Part shown: positions 1-6,532 of the stretch, one piece after another | Layout of the letters: the number at the start of each line of letters is the position of its first letter | Position numbering within the stretch: the stretch's first letter is position 1 | Assembly: GCA_022572485.1 (NCBI GenBank) | Contig: JACZVU010000142.1 | Coordinates: forward strand, 1 to 7,007 | DNA: 7,007 nucleotides | From: Myxococcales bacterium | Lineage (GTDB): Bacteria > Myxococcota_A > UBA9160 > SMWR01 | Direction: 5' to 3' | Translations under genes and position numbers: made by a program | Notes under the pieces: model-generated | The model's input: only the letters and a program-made list of their open reading frames with translations | The model's database searches: none | Told to the model about the DNA's origin: nothing

Positions 1-543
1 TTCCGGTTCGATACCCGCCGCGCCTCGTACGTGAAGTTCGCGGGTGGAGTGATCCAATAACATCAGAGAGCCACCCTCTGCGCCAGTGACGGAAACAGCA
101 ATCTCGAGCACACGTGAAAAGAGTTCGTCCGCGTCAACGGTGAGGTTGTAGGACTCCACGATCTCGTGAAGTGCTGTCAACAGATCTGACTTGCGATTTC
201 GCGAGGCGTGACTGAAGCACCAGAGAAGGCGCGCGGTCAGCGGCGTGACGACCTGGGTTCCGCGGTCGGTGAGCGCCGGGTGGTTCGCGGCAAAATCACC
301 CTGGGAGCTGGCGTCGACAACGGCGTGAAGGTCGCGATCGAGGAGCAGCGCGTCGAGGTCGACGGTCAATCGCTCGTTTAACACGCGCGCTACCCCGGGA
401 TCGATCGTGCCCAACTGCTGTCGAATCGATTCGGCATCGGGGTCGACGATGGCGGCGATCTCGAGTTCTGGATTTTCCAGCAACAAGGGGATCAGCTGGC
501 GCACTTCTTCCGTAGCGCGATAGATGCCGATCCGCTTGCGCAT
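1..543 (-). CDS. Rossmann-like plus GAF-domain signalling protein, N-terminal part (runs off left edge)
   Basis: The frame opens with ATG at 541-543 and stays open for 181 codons to the window edge, so the C-terminus is missing. Residues 1-115 look like a small alpha/beta nucleotide-binding (Rossmann-like) fold: a beta strand RIGIYRA at the start, a helix, a second strand ending IAAIVDPD (residues 29-36), and HAVVDAS (73-79), as in NAD(P)-dependent dehydrogenases, but without a clear GxGxxG. Residues 120-181 match the start of a GAF domain, with a signature VTGAEGGSLMLLD (152-164) followed by a strand containing LHVRGAAGIEP. GAF domains bind small ligands or act as dimeric sensors, commonly ahead of histidine kinase, cyclase, phosphatase or sigma-54 activator modules. 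The output domain lies outside the window. The start overlaps the stop of the upstream GTPase gene by one base (TGATG), with GGAG at 554-557, which suggests translational coupling and shared function. The GAF call is firm; the N-terminal fold is inferred. Confidence 0.8.
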   Translation of the reverse strand, partial: MRKRIGIYRATEEVRQLIPLLLENPELEIAAIVDPDAESIRQQLGTIDPGVARVLNERLTVDLDALLLDRDLHAVVDASSQGDFAANHPALTDRGTQVVTPLTARLLWCFSHASRNRKSDLLTALHEIVESYNLTVDADELFSRVLEIAVSVTGAEGGSLMLLDHSTRELHVRGAAGIEPE

Positions 544-1511
544 CAGTCGCTTTCTCCATCGAGAAGGGGATCGAGACGGATGCTGAGAACGAGCTTCGAC
601 GTCCGGCCCGCTTTGTCGCTGATGACGAGCGGAATGCGCACGCCGCGTTCGCCGCTGCGGGTTACCTCGCCGATGGAAGCGATCGAAAACTCGGAATCGA
701 GTTGGGCAGCCGCGATCGGCTCGCTCTCAATATTGAGTTCGTCCCAGGGTGTGTCGAGAGCGGTCTGTGTGGATGCGGCCAGATCGTCGAGGATGTCCGC
801 CTCGGGATGCTCCTCTTCGGCGAGGAGCGCGTCTTCCATCCGGGTCGCGGGCGTGAGTTTCGCATGGGCTTGGGGTTCGTTGAGGCGATCGCCGGGCTCG
901 GGTTTTGCCTCGGCCTGGGCGGAGAACTGCTGGCCTCTCAGGCTGCGAATGACGTGTTTGGAGAGCGTCGAAAGGGTCTGGAGAACGCCCGAGTTTTCGG
1001 TTGCAACGGCCTCGAATACGGCGACCCCCTTTACGCCGAGTTTCCGATGCAATTCCTCGATCGCGTAAGGGTCCGATAGATCGCGCTTGTTGTACTGCAA
1101 GACGAGAGGAACGTCTTCGAGATTGCGCCCGTAATCGAGAAGCATCTCGCGAAGCTCTGCCAGGCTCGACAGATTTTCTTCGGTGCGTTCTCTTCGCGAA
1201 TCGAGCACCATCACGACGCCGTCTACTTGATCGAGCAGCTGCTTTCGGGTGGGCGCCTGATCGGCGCCGCCAGGGACGGCGATCATTTGAATGCAGGTCT
1301 TCAGCCCTCCGACTTCACCGAGTTCGATGGCGAGGGTTTCGTATTCGACCGTCGGGTCGATCAGGGTGGCTTCGCGTTGGACCTCCCCACGGTGGTCGGC
1401 CCTGAGTTTGCGATGGATCGAATGCAGATTTGTGGTTTTGCCGGACCCGTCGACCCCCCAGTAGAGGATTCGCGCGTTCACCGCGGTTTCGTCTGAGCTC
1501 ATCTTGGCCAT
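543..1511 (-). CDS. MglA-like small Ras-type GTPase with acidic C-terminal extension
   Basis: This 322-aa protein belongs to the MglA/gliding-motility family of small GTPases. The G domain spans about residues 12-195: P-loop GVDGSGKTT (19-27), switch I Thr54, G3 motif VPGG (79-82), strand VDGVVMVLDS (96-105), G4 NKRDL (141-145) and a G5-region EAVATENSGV (167-176). Known MglA proteins are about 195 aa. Here residues 196-322 add an acidic, low-complexity linker (roughly 200-275) and a short segment with alternating hydrophobics (about 276-316) that could form beta strands. From memory, the first 100 residues align with Myxococcus MglA without gaps, which supports the ATG at 1509-1511 over the second Met at 1500-1502. 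Relative to that protein, catalytic Arg53 is Pro and Gln82 is Gly. AAGGGA (1520-1525) is the likely ribosome binding site. The start shares one base with the stop of the preceding solenoid gene. The role is probably as a polarity or signalling switch, with the GAF protein and solenoid protein as candidate partners. Confidence 0.9.
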   Translation of the reverse strand: MAKMSSDETAVNARILYWGVDGSGKTTNLHSIHRKLRADHRGEVQREATLIDPTVEYETLAIELGEVGGLKTCIQMIAVPGGADQAPTRKQLLDQVDGVVMVLDSRRERTEENLSSLAELREMLLDYGRNLEDVPLVLQYNKRDLSDPYAIEELHRKLGVKGVAVFEAVATENSGVLQTLSTLSKHVIRSLRGQQFSAQAEAKPEPGDRLNEPQAHAKLTPATRMEDALLAEEEHPEADILDDLAASTQTALDTPWDELNIESEPIAAAQLDSEFSIASIGEVTRSGERGVRIPLVISDKAGRTSKLVLSIRLDPLLDGESD

Positions 1512-2596
1512 CAGATCTTTCCCTTTTTAGACAATATGCGGCGGGCGTGGGCGGAAATGACTCGCGGGACATCGCGGCTTCGCATCAAGGTACGCAGGTC
1601 CTTGTCCTGAAGATAATTGACGAATGTCATCGCCATGGGCTGCGGGCATTTGGGGTTCGACGCGAGAGCCTGCTTGACCTGGTAGTTGCGCGTCCACTCT
1701 CGTTTCGCCGCGATTACGCGGTACACTTCGTCACAGACACTGCGAGACTGCGCGATGGCGATGATCTCGGATTCGGTGATCTTGGGGCTGGTCACGACGG
1801 AAATCGCGACGAGTTTGTTGCGATCCCGCACGAGCAGGCTGCGCGCTTCTTTGTTGCCCATTCTGCCGATCTGAATCTTCTGGAAGACCGACATCTTCTG
1901 GACGAGCTGGAAGAGGTTGCCCTCCTCGAGATCTCGGACTTGCTCTTCGGTCATGTCGCCGGTCTCTTCCACCAGCTGTTTGACGTAGGCGCCCATTTCG
2001 TCACCGAGCACTGCACGCAGCGCGGCCTCGGCTTCCTGATCGGTGATCGTGGAGTCGTCGTGTTGCCCTTCGAGATCCCCTGCGACCTCGCTCGCTCCGA
2101 TGAAATTGAGGATCCGCTCGATGGACGCGCGGCCCGTGAGCGGATTGGAACCGAGCGCATCGACGATTTCAGGCGCGCGCACCATGCGCTCCTGGTTGTG
2201 CGAGATGATTTCCACGATCTTCTTGTGCGGCGACGCGGCGAGCTTCGCGATGGTCGCATCATCGGTCGCGGGATTGAGGGCGATCATTTCAAGCTGCTTG
2301 GTATCGCTCGTCCGGCATTCGGCGAAAAACGAGAGCAGGGCCGGATGGGCCGGGCTGCTCAGCACGGTGTTCAGGATGCTTTCGGGCAGGCTCTCGAGGC
2401 TGTCGTGCGCGGTGGATTTGACCTCAGGGTCCGGATCGTGGGTCAGCGCGAAGAGCACGGTGGCGAGTTCGATTGCGGGCAGGGGCAGGGCGCCTCGCGC
2501 GGCCATCAGGCGCGTATCTCGCGGAGCATCTTGGCGGGCGTAGCGCTTGGCCTGGTTGGACAGAGTCAAGCGGATTTTTTTCGCCTGTCGCTCCAT
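1511..2596 (-). CDS. Conserved hypothetical alpha-helical repeat (HEAT/LRV-like) protein, 361 aa
   Basis: I cannot assign a characterised function. The protein has no signal peptide or membrane segment and appears to be a cytoplasmic helical solenoid. A recurring pattern, (N/S)P followed by a short turn and then an amphipathic helix, occurs at NPATDDATIAKLA (108-120), NPLTGRASIERIL (151-163), SPKITESEIIAIA (270-282) and NPKCPQPMAM (314-323). This resembles leucine-rich-variant, DUF2336 or HEAT-type repeats. An acidic insertion (about 170-225) separates two repeat blocks. The C-terminus is basic (ARRILSKKGKI). The ATG at 2594-2596 is chosen because GGGGA (2606-2610) lies nine bases upstream. 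An in-frame TTG at 2612-2614 would add six residues but has no obvious ribosome binding site. The stop overlaps the GTPase start by one base, so the two proteins are likely co-produced. A scaffold or effector role for the GTPase is inference from this pairing. Confidence 0.8.
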   Translation of the reverse strand: MERQAKKIRLTLSNQAKRYARQDAPRDTRLMAARGALPLPAIELATVLFALTHDPDPEVKSTAHDSLESLPESILNTVLSSPAHPALLSFFAECRTSDTKQLEMIALNPATDDATIAKLAASPHKKIVEIISHNQERMVRAPEIVDALGSNPLTGRASIERILNFIGASEVAGDLEGQHDDSTITDQEAEAALRAVLGDEMGAYVKQLVEETGDMTEEQVRDLEEGNLFQLVQKMSVFQKIQIGRMGNKEARSLLVRDRNKLVAISVVTSPKITESEIIAIAQSRSVCDEVYRVIAAKREWTRNYQVKQALASNPKCPQPMAMTFVNYLQDKDLRTLMRSRDVPRVISAHARRILSKKGKI

Positions 2597-2605
2597 GGAC
2601 GCGTT

Positions 2606-2610
2606 TCCCC
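2606..2610 (-). promoter_or_regulatory. Ribosome binding site of the solenoid-protein gene
   Basis: GGGGA on the minus strand sits nine bases before the ATG at 2594-2596. It favours that start over the in-frame TTG at 2612-2614. The match to the anti-Shine-Dalgarno sequence is only moderate. Confidence 0.5.
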
Positions 2611-2618
2611 GCAATTTT

Positions 2619-2639
2619 GCCGGGGCAGCGTGCCCCGGC
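2619..2639. repeat. Perfect 9-bp inverted repeat (GC-rich hairpin)
   Basis: GCCGGGGCA, a 3-base loop (GCG on the plus strand), then TGCCCCGGC form a perfect 9-bp stem in the spacer between the EF-G-like gene and the solenoid gene. On the transcribed strand it is followed by AAAATTGC and not a T-run, so it lacks the form of an intrinsic terminator. It ends nine bases before the solenoid gene's GGGGA ribosome binding site. It may limit read-through, stabilise an RNA 3' end, or be half of a dispersed palindromic repeat. Confidence 0.75.
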
Positions 2640-2644
2640 CCGAG

Positions 2645-2668
2645 GCCGGCCTACGACCTCCGGCCGGC
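2645..2668. repeat. Second inverted repeat beside the EF-G-like stop codon
   Basis: GCCGGCC at 2645-2651 pairs with GGCCGGC at 2662-2668 to make a 7-bp stem with a 10-base loop. It starts inside the TAG stop codon (2668-2670) and contains the 8-bp palindrome GGCCGGCC at 2644-2651. Together with the adjacent hairpin it fills most of the 71-bp spacer, an arrangement like paired REP/BIME-type elements. Other foldings are possible because the region is repetitive and very GC-rich. Confidence 0.5.
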
Positions 2669-4722
2669 TATGCATCCTCCGCCTGGGCGTTTCCGGCTTC
2701 GGCGATGATTTTTTCCTTCACGTGACTCGGCGCTTCGTCGTAATGGGAGAATTTCATGTGGAACTCTCCCTGTCCTCCGGTCATGCTCGTGAGCTGACTC
2801 GCGTACTCGAGCATCTCAGACATCGGCACTTGTGCCTGGATAACCTGAGTCGAACCTTTCGCCTCGCTCGATTGGACCCGGCCACGCCGGCTCGAAAGAT
2901 CGCCCATGATGTCACCCACGAAGGAGCCCGGAATCGAGACTTCGACGTCCATCACGGGCTCGAGCAAAATCGGTTTCGCTTGCAGGATTGCGGCCTTGAG
3001 GCCAAAAGACCCCGCGAGTTTGAACGCCATCTCGTTCGAGTCGACGGCGTGGTGTTTGCCATCGATGCAGTGAACGCGGATGTCCACTACCGGGCAGCCG
3101 GCGAGCGGGCCGGCTTCGCAGGCGGCGTAGATTCCCTTTTCGACGGCGGGAATCAGGCTCCTGGGGATCGCGCCGCCCTTGATTTTGTCCACGAACTCGA
3201 TTCCTTCCCCGCGGGGCTTGGGTTCGACGGTGAGATAGCAGACGCCGAACATCCCCTTGCCTCCGGTTTGTTTCTTGAGCTTTCCCTCAACGTTTTCGGC
3301 TCGGCGCGTAATGGTCTCGCGGTAAGGGACCTTCGGTCTCTTCAGCTCGACATCGACTCCGAACAAACGCCGTAGTTTCTGTACTGCGATCCGGACGTGA
3401 AGTTCTCCCATCCCGGTGAGAAGGAACTCGCCAGTGGAGGCTTCTCGGCCCAGATGGAGTGTCGGATCCTCCTCCACGAGTCGGCCGAGCGAGGCGTAAA
3501 CTTTATCCTCATCCCCCTTTGATTTCGCCGAGATGGCGTATGAAATGACACCCTGCGGAATGGGAATCGGGCGCAGCTCGGGGGCATCTTTCTCCGCTCC
3601 GAGCACGTCTCCGGTGTGGGTGCTCTTGAGCTTGGCGACGGCGACGATGTCGCCGGGACCCGCTGAATCGATTTCCACGTGCTCGCCGCCCCGGAGCAGG
3701 TGGAGTTTGCCGAAGCGCTCCTTTTGGCCCCGGGTGTGGTTCAGGAGGTTCAAATCCGGGCGGGCGGTTCCGGATACCACCCGAAACACCGACAGCGTTC
3801 CCACGTAGCGATCGATGACGGTCTTGAGCACCACTGCGGCAAACGGCGCATCGGGATCCGCAGCCACGGGCTCACCGTTGGCAGCCTTCCAAGGCTCGCG
3901 GTCAGCGGCCGAAGGCAGCCATTGAATCACGCCCTGCAGGAGCACTTCGACACCGAGTTCGGATGTGGCCGCGCCACAGTAGACCGGTGTCAACTGGCGG
4001 GTGCGGGTCGCAATGGCGAGGCCCTGCGCGACTTCAGCGCCCGTGAGCTCACCCTCCTCGAGGTATTTCTCGAGCAGGGAATCGTCGCACTCTGCTACGG
4101 CCTCGACGAGTTGCGCGCGCGCGTCGTCGGCGGCTGCCGAGAGCTCGCTCGGGATCGCTGCTTCTCCGGCCGCAGTCATTGCGCGCATGTTCAGCAAATC
4201 GACGACGCCCTTGAAACCCTCGGCGTGACCGATCGGCAGGGTGACGACCGCCGGATTGGCTCCCATCTCCTTCAATGCAGCGACGGTTGCCGCGAAATCA
4301 CTTGCCTCTTTGTCCATTGCGTTGATGAACGCGAGTAACGGAATTTCCTGTGACCGACAGAACTGCCACATGCGCTGGGTTCCCACCTTCGGCCCGGAAG
4401 TCGCGGATAGCAGCAGGATCGCTCCGTCCAGCGCGCAGAGCGTGATCTGCCCATCGGCTTGGAAGTTGGGGTCCCCTGGTGTGTCGACGAGGGTGATGTG
4501 TTTGCCAGACCATTCGAAGCCGAAGATGGAGGACGTCATCGTCGACTGGCGCTCTTTTTCCTCGGGAAGCGCGCTCAGGTGTGTGGTTCCCTCACTGACG
4601 GCTCCCAACGCGGTGGTGGCGCCCGCGTGGTGAAGTATGGCTTCGCCGAGCGAAGTCTTGCCGTCGGCTGCGTGTCCGATCAATGCAAAACAGTGAGTAT
4701 CGTTGACCTTCACGTTTTTCAT
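2668..4722 (-). CDS. Elongation factor G-like GTPase (divergent EF-G paralogue)
   Basis: This 684-aa protein has the full five-domain layout of EF-G, the ribosomal translocase family. The G domain covers about 1-270: P-loop GHAADGKT (16-23), switch I Thr61, G3 DTPGDPNF (80-87), G4 NAMDK (134-138) and a G5-like GAATSELGV (250-258). Domain II is about 292-378, domain III includes TGMGELHVRIAVQKL (436-450), domain IV has the tip loop QTGGKGMFG (485-493) and HAVDSNEMAFKLAG (558-571), and domain V includes EPVMDVEVSIPG (588-599). Canonical EF-G has DTPGHVDF and NKMD, so the catalytic-loop His is Asp83 and the G4 Lys is Ala135. These changes, and the ERQSTM switch region in place of ERGITI, place it with the EF-G-2/FusA2-like paralogues and not with the main translocase. 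The start at 4720-4722 is fixed by a perfect AAGGAG. It follows coaX by 20 bases. Its exact role is unknown. Confidence 0.92.
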   Translation of the reverse strand: MKNVKVNDTHCFALIGHAADGKTSLGEAILHHAGATTALGAVSEGTTHLSALPEEKERQSTMTSSIFGFEWSGKHITLVDTPGDPNFQADGQITLCALDGAILLLSATSGPKVGTQRMWQFCRSQEIPLLAFINAMDKEASDFAATVAALKEMGANPAVVTLPIGHAEGFKGVVDLLNMRAMTAAGEAAIPSELSAAADDARAQLVEAVAECDDSLLEKYLEEGELTGAEVAQGLAIATRTRQLTPVYCGAATSELGVEVLLQGVIQWLPSAADREPWKAANGEPVAADPDAPFAAVVLKTVIDRYVGTLSVFRVVSGTARPDLNLLNHTRGQKERFGKLHLLRGGEHVEIDSAGPGDIVAVAKLKSTHTGDVLGAEKDAPELRPIPIPQGVISYAISAKSKGDEDKVYASLGRLVEEDPTLHLGREASTGEFLLTGMGELHVRIAVQKLRRLFGVDVELKRPKVPYRETITRRAENVEGKLKKQTGGKGMFGVCYLTVEPKPRGEGIEFVDKIKGGAIPRSLIPAVEKGIYAACEAGPLAGCPVVDIRVHCIDGKHHAVDSNEMAFKLAGSFGLKAAILQAKPILLEPVMDVEVSIPGSFVGDIMGDLSSRRGRVQSSEAKGSTQVIQAQVPMSEMLEYASQLTSMTGGQGEFHMKFSHYDEAPSHVKEKIIAEAGNAQAEDA

Positions 4723-4728
4723 CGAGAA

Positions 4729-4734
4729 CTCCTT
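4729..4734 (-). promoter_or_regulatory. Ribosome binding site of the EF-G-like gene
   Basis: A perfect AAGGAG lies six bases before the ATG at 4720-4722, inside the 20-base gap after coaX. It decides the start: upstream extension of the frame would run 35 codons into coaX and lacks family similarity. Confidence 0.85.
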
Positions 4735-4742
4735 CAGGCGGC

Positions 4743-5537
4743 TTATGAATTGGGCCGATTCTTTTCGAAGATCATCCGGAGACCCTCCAATGTCAGGAAG
4801 GGCTCGACTCGATCGATGACACTGCACTCTGCGGCAATCCGGCCCGCGAGCCCCCCGGTGGCGACCACCTTGGCGTCAGCGCCGAGTTCGCCGCGAATTC
4901 GCGTAACCATCGAGTCGACGACACCCGCGAATCCATAGAGGAGTCCGGATTGAAGGGCTTCGGTGGTGGTCTTTCCAATCACGTTGCGCGGGCGTACGAT
5001 TTCGATTTGGTGGAGCATCGAAGCGCGATCAAAGAGCGCTGCCATCGACGTGTGGATCCCCGGAAAGATGACACCACCGAGGTACTCGCCGTCCTTCGAC
5101 ACGCAGTCGAAGGTCGTCGCCGTCCCAAAGTCCACCGCAATCACGGGGCCTCCGAACAGTTCGAGCGCGGCAAGTGAATTGACGATCCGGTCGGCACCTA
5201 CCTCGCGCGGGTTGTCGTAACGAATGGGAATGCCGGTGCGAATACCCGGGCCGACCACGAGGGGGGGGCGCCCGAAGAGCTTGGTCGAGACCCGCTCCCA
5301 GATCGGGAGCAACGGCGGGACCACGCTCGAGATCGCAATGTCCGTGACCTCTTCGCATTCGCGACCGACCTGCCGAAACAGCGCGCGCAACGTCAGCGCG
5401 GTCTCATCCGATGTCTGCTCGCGATGGGTGCCGATGCGCCAGTGCTCGGAAAGAACGGCAGCGCCGCTGGTGGGATAGTCGAAGAGCCCCAGGGATACGT
5501 TCGTGTTCCCGATGTCGATGGCGAGCAGAGTGGTCAC
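4743..5537 (-). CDS. coaX: Type III pantothenate kinase
   Basis: CoaX phosphorylates pantothenate with ATP, the first step of coenzyme A synthesis, in the cytoplasm. The protein is 264 aa, normal for the type III class, which belongs to the ASKHA fold. Visible signatures are the N-terminal phosphate loop AIDIGNTN (6-13), GADRIVNSLAA (114-124) with the expected catalytic Asp116, VDFGTATTFD (135-144), GGVIFPGI (154-161), the ATP-site VATGGLA (225-231) and the C-terminal LTLEGL (248-253). The start is GTG at 5535-5537, with AAGGAG five bases upstream. It overlaps the birA stop in the sequence GTGA, implying translational coupling. birA-coaX adjacency is common in bacteria. An eight-base C run on the coding strand (5261-5268) falls within codons for Arg90-Leu93 and is an indel-prone site, but the frame is intact here. 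Confidence 0.97.
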   Translation of the reverse strand: MTTLLAIDIGNTNVSLGLFDYPTSGAAVLSEHWRIGTHREQTSDETALTLRALFRQVGRECEEVTDIAISSVVPPLLPIWERVSTKLFGRPPLVVGPGIRTGIPIRYDNPREVGADRIVNSLAALELFGGPVIAVDFGTATTFDCVSKDGEYLGGVIFPGIHTSMAALFDRASMLHQIEIVRPRNVIGKTTTEALQSGLLYGFAGVVDSMVTRIRGELGADAKVVATGGLAGRIAAECSVIDRVEPFLTLEGLRMIFEKNRPNS

Positions 5538-6532
5538 GTGCTCTCCTTGGCCAGGGTGACGTCGCCTGCGATTACCCGAACTACGTTCCCGGCTTCTAGT
5601 TGGAGGCGCAGCGCGCCGTCGTCGTCGATGCCCAGTGCGGTTCCCCGGAGTTCGGAGCCGTCGAGTTCGAGCACGCGGATCTGCTTGCCGCGCATCTGGA
5701 ACCGCGCGTCGAATTCGGTGCGTACTCCTTCGAAGCCGTGACTTGCGCAAAGATCCAGGGTTGCTTCGAGGTTACCGTATAGGCGTCGCGCAAACGCCAA
5801 TCGGTCGACGGGTCGGCCGCTGTGGCTCGCGAGGCTCGTCGCGCGGTCTCGAAACGCGTCGGGGAAATGGTTGCGGTCGACATTGAGGTTGACGCCGATT
5901 CCGAGAACCAGGAAGTTGACTCGGGTAGCCTCGGCGCCGAGTTCCATCAGGATCCCCGAAGTCTTGAGGCCGCCGAGCAGCACGTCGTTTGGCCATTTGA
6001 TTTCGACTTCGCCCGGTTTCCCGAGGGTCTGCTCGATGGTCTGGGCAACAGAAACGGCTGCGGCGAGTATCCAACTCGGCGCTTCGGCGGTGTGGATTCG
6101 GGGCAACAAAACGATCGAGGTGTAGAGGTTCGCAGCAGGCGGCGAAAAGAACGAGCGCCCGAGGCGTCCCCGCCCGGCTGTCTGTTGCTCGGCAACCACG
6201 GTCGTTCCGTGGGCGGATCCGGATCGCGCGAGGTCGAGCGCGACGCGATTTGTGGAGTCGACTGTTTCGAAGTAGTGAATCTCCGTCGCGAGCCAGCGGG
6301 TTTCAAGGCCGGTTTGAATCTCTTCTGCGTAGAGTCGATCGGGAATCTCGGACAGCCGGTAACCTCCGCCCGGGTCTCCGTTGATCGTGTAACCCCGAGT
6401 TCGCAACGCTTCGACGTGCTTCCACACCTGGGTTCGCGATACCCCGAATTGGGACGAGAGCGCTTCACCTGAACAGGTTTGGCCGCCTGCGCGGCGGAGA
6501 GCATCGAGAATGCGCGCCGGGCCGCCACTCAC
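5534..6532 (-). CDS. birA: Bifunctional biotin-[acetyl-CoA-carboxylase] ligase / biotin operon repressor
   Basis: BirA makes biotinyl-AMP and transfers biotin to the carrier subunit of acetyl-CoA carboxylase and other biotin enzymes. The 332-aa protein has an N-terminal winged helix (about 5-62, including SSQFGVSRTQVWKHVEALR), so it is the class II form that can also act as a DNA-binding repressor. The catalytic domain has DSTN (92-95), the biotinyl-AMP loop GRGRLGR (120-126), KWPNDV (179-184), the conserved Lys190 in GLKTSGILME, and GIGVNL (211-216). An SH3-like C-terminal domain covers about 282-328. The start is GTG at 6530-6532 with GGGAGG (6541-6546) upstream. It overlaps the nadC stop by four bases, and its own stop overlaps the coaX start in the same GTGA fashion. 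No biotin genes or BirA operator are visible, so repressor activity is inferred from the winged helix only. Confidence 0.97.
   Translation of the reverse strand: MSGGPARILDALRRAGGQTCSGEALSSQFGVSRTQVWKHVEALRTRGYTINGDPGGGYRLSEIPDRLYAEEIQTGLETRWLATEIHYFETVDSTNRVALDLARSGSAHGTTVVAEQQTAGRGRLGRSFFSPPAANLYTSIVLLPRIHTAEAPSWILAAAVSVAQTIEQTLGKPGEVEIKWPNDVLLGGLKTSGILMELGAEATRVNFLVLGIGVNLNVDRNHFPDAFRDRATSLASHSGRPVDRLAFARRLYGNLEATLDLCASHGFEGVRTEFDARFQMRGKQIRVLELDGSELRGTALGIDDDGALRLQLEAGNVVRVIAGDVTLAKEST
5543..5548 (-). promoter_or_regulatory. Ribosome binding site of coaX
   Basis: AAGGAG lies inside the 3' end of birA, five bases before the GTG at 5535-5537. It supports this start, which places the family motif IDIGNTN seven residues from the N-terminus. 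Starts further upstream would add a long arginine-rich stretch that is only birA read in another frame. Confidence 0.85.

Noticed and set aside
296..559. Minus-strand frame of 87 codons starting within the GTPase gene
   Set aside because: Its product is dominated by Arg, Pro and Ser, a sign of reading the wrong frame. The Rossmann-GAF frame covers the same bases and has a clear GAF signature.
2619..2639. Intrinsic terminator at the 9-bp hairpin
   Set aside because: The stem is strong, but the transcribed strand continues with AAAATTGC and no U-run; the plus-strand side has no T-run either. It is listed as a repeat instead.
1430..2725. Long plus-strand open frame of about 431 codons
   Set aside because: It lies antisense to the solenoid gene and parts of both neighbours, has no family motifs and a composition typical of antisense reading in GC-rich DNA. 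The minus-strand frames here have good starts, ribosome binding sites and recognisable repeats.
2473..4338. Plus-strand open frames at 2473-3375 and 3679-4338
   Set aside because: Both are antisense to the EF-G-like gene, whose domains are unmistakable in the other strand. They show no motifs and no plausible ribosome binding site context.
4723..4827. 35-codon N-terminal extension of the EF-G-like protein
   Set aside because: It would overlap the coaX end, has no EF-G similarity, and the internal ATG at 4720-4722 has a perfect AAGGAG at ideal spacing with the P-loop close behind, as in EF-G.
5538..5750. 71-codon N-terminal extension of CoaX
   Set aside because: It is an arginine-rich reading of the birA 3' end in another frame. 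The GTG at 5535-5537 has a strong ribosome binding site and gives the normal family length.
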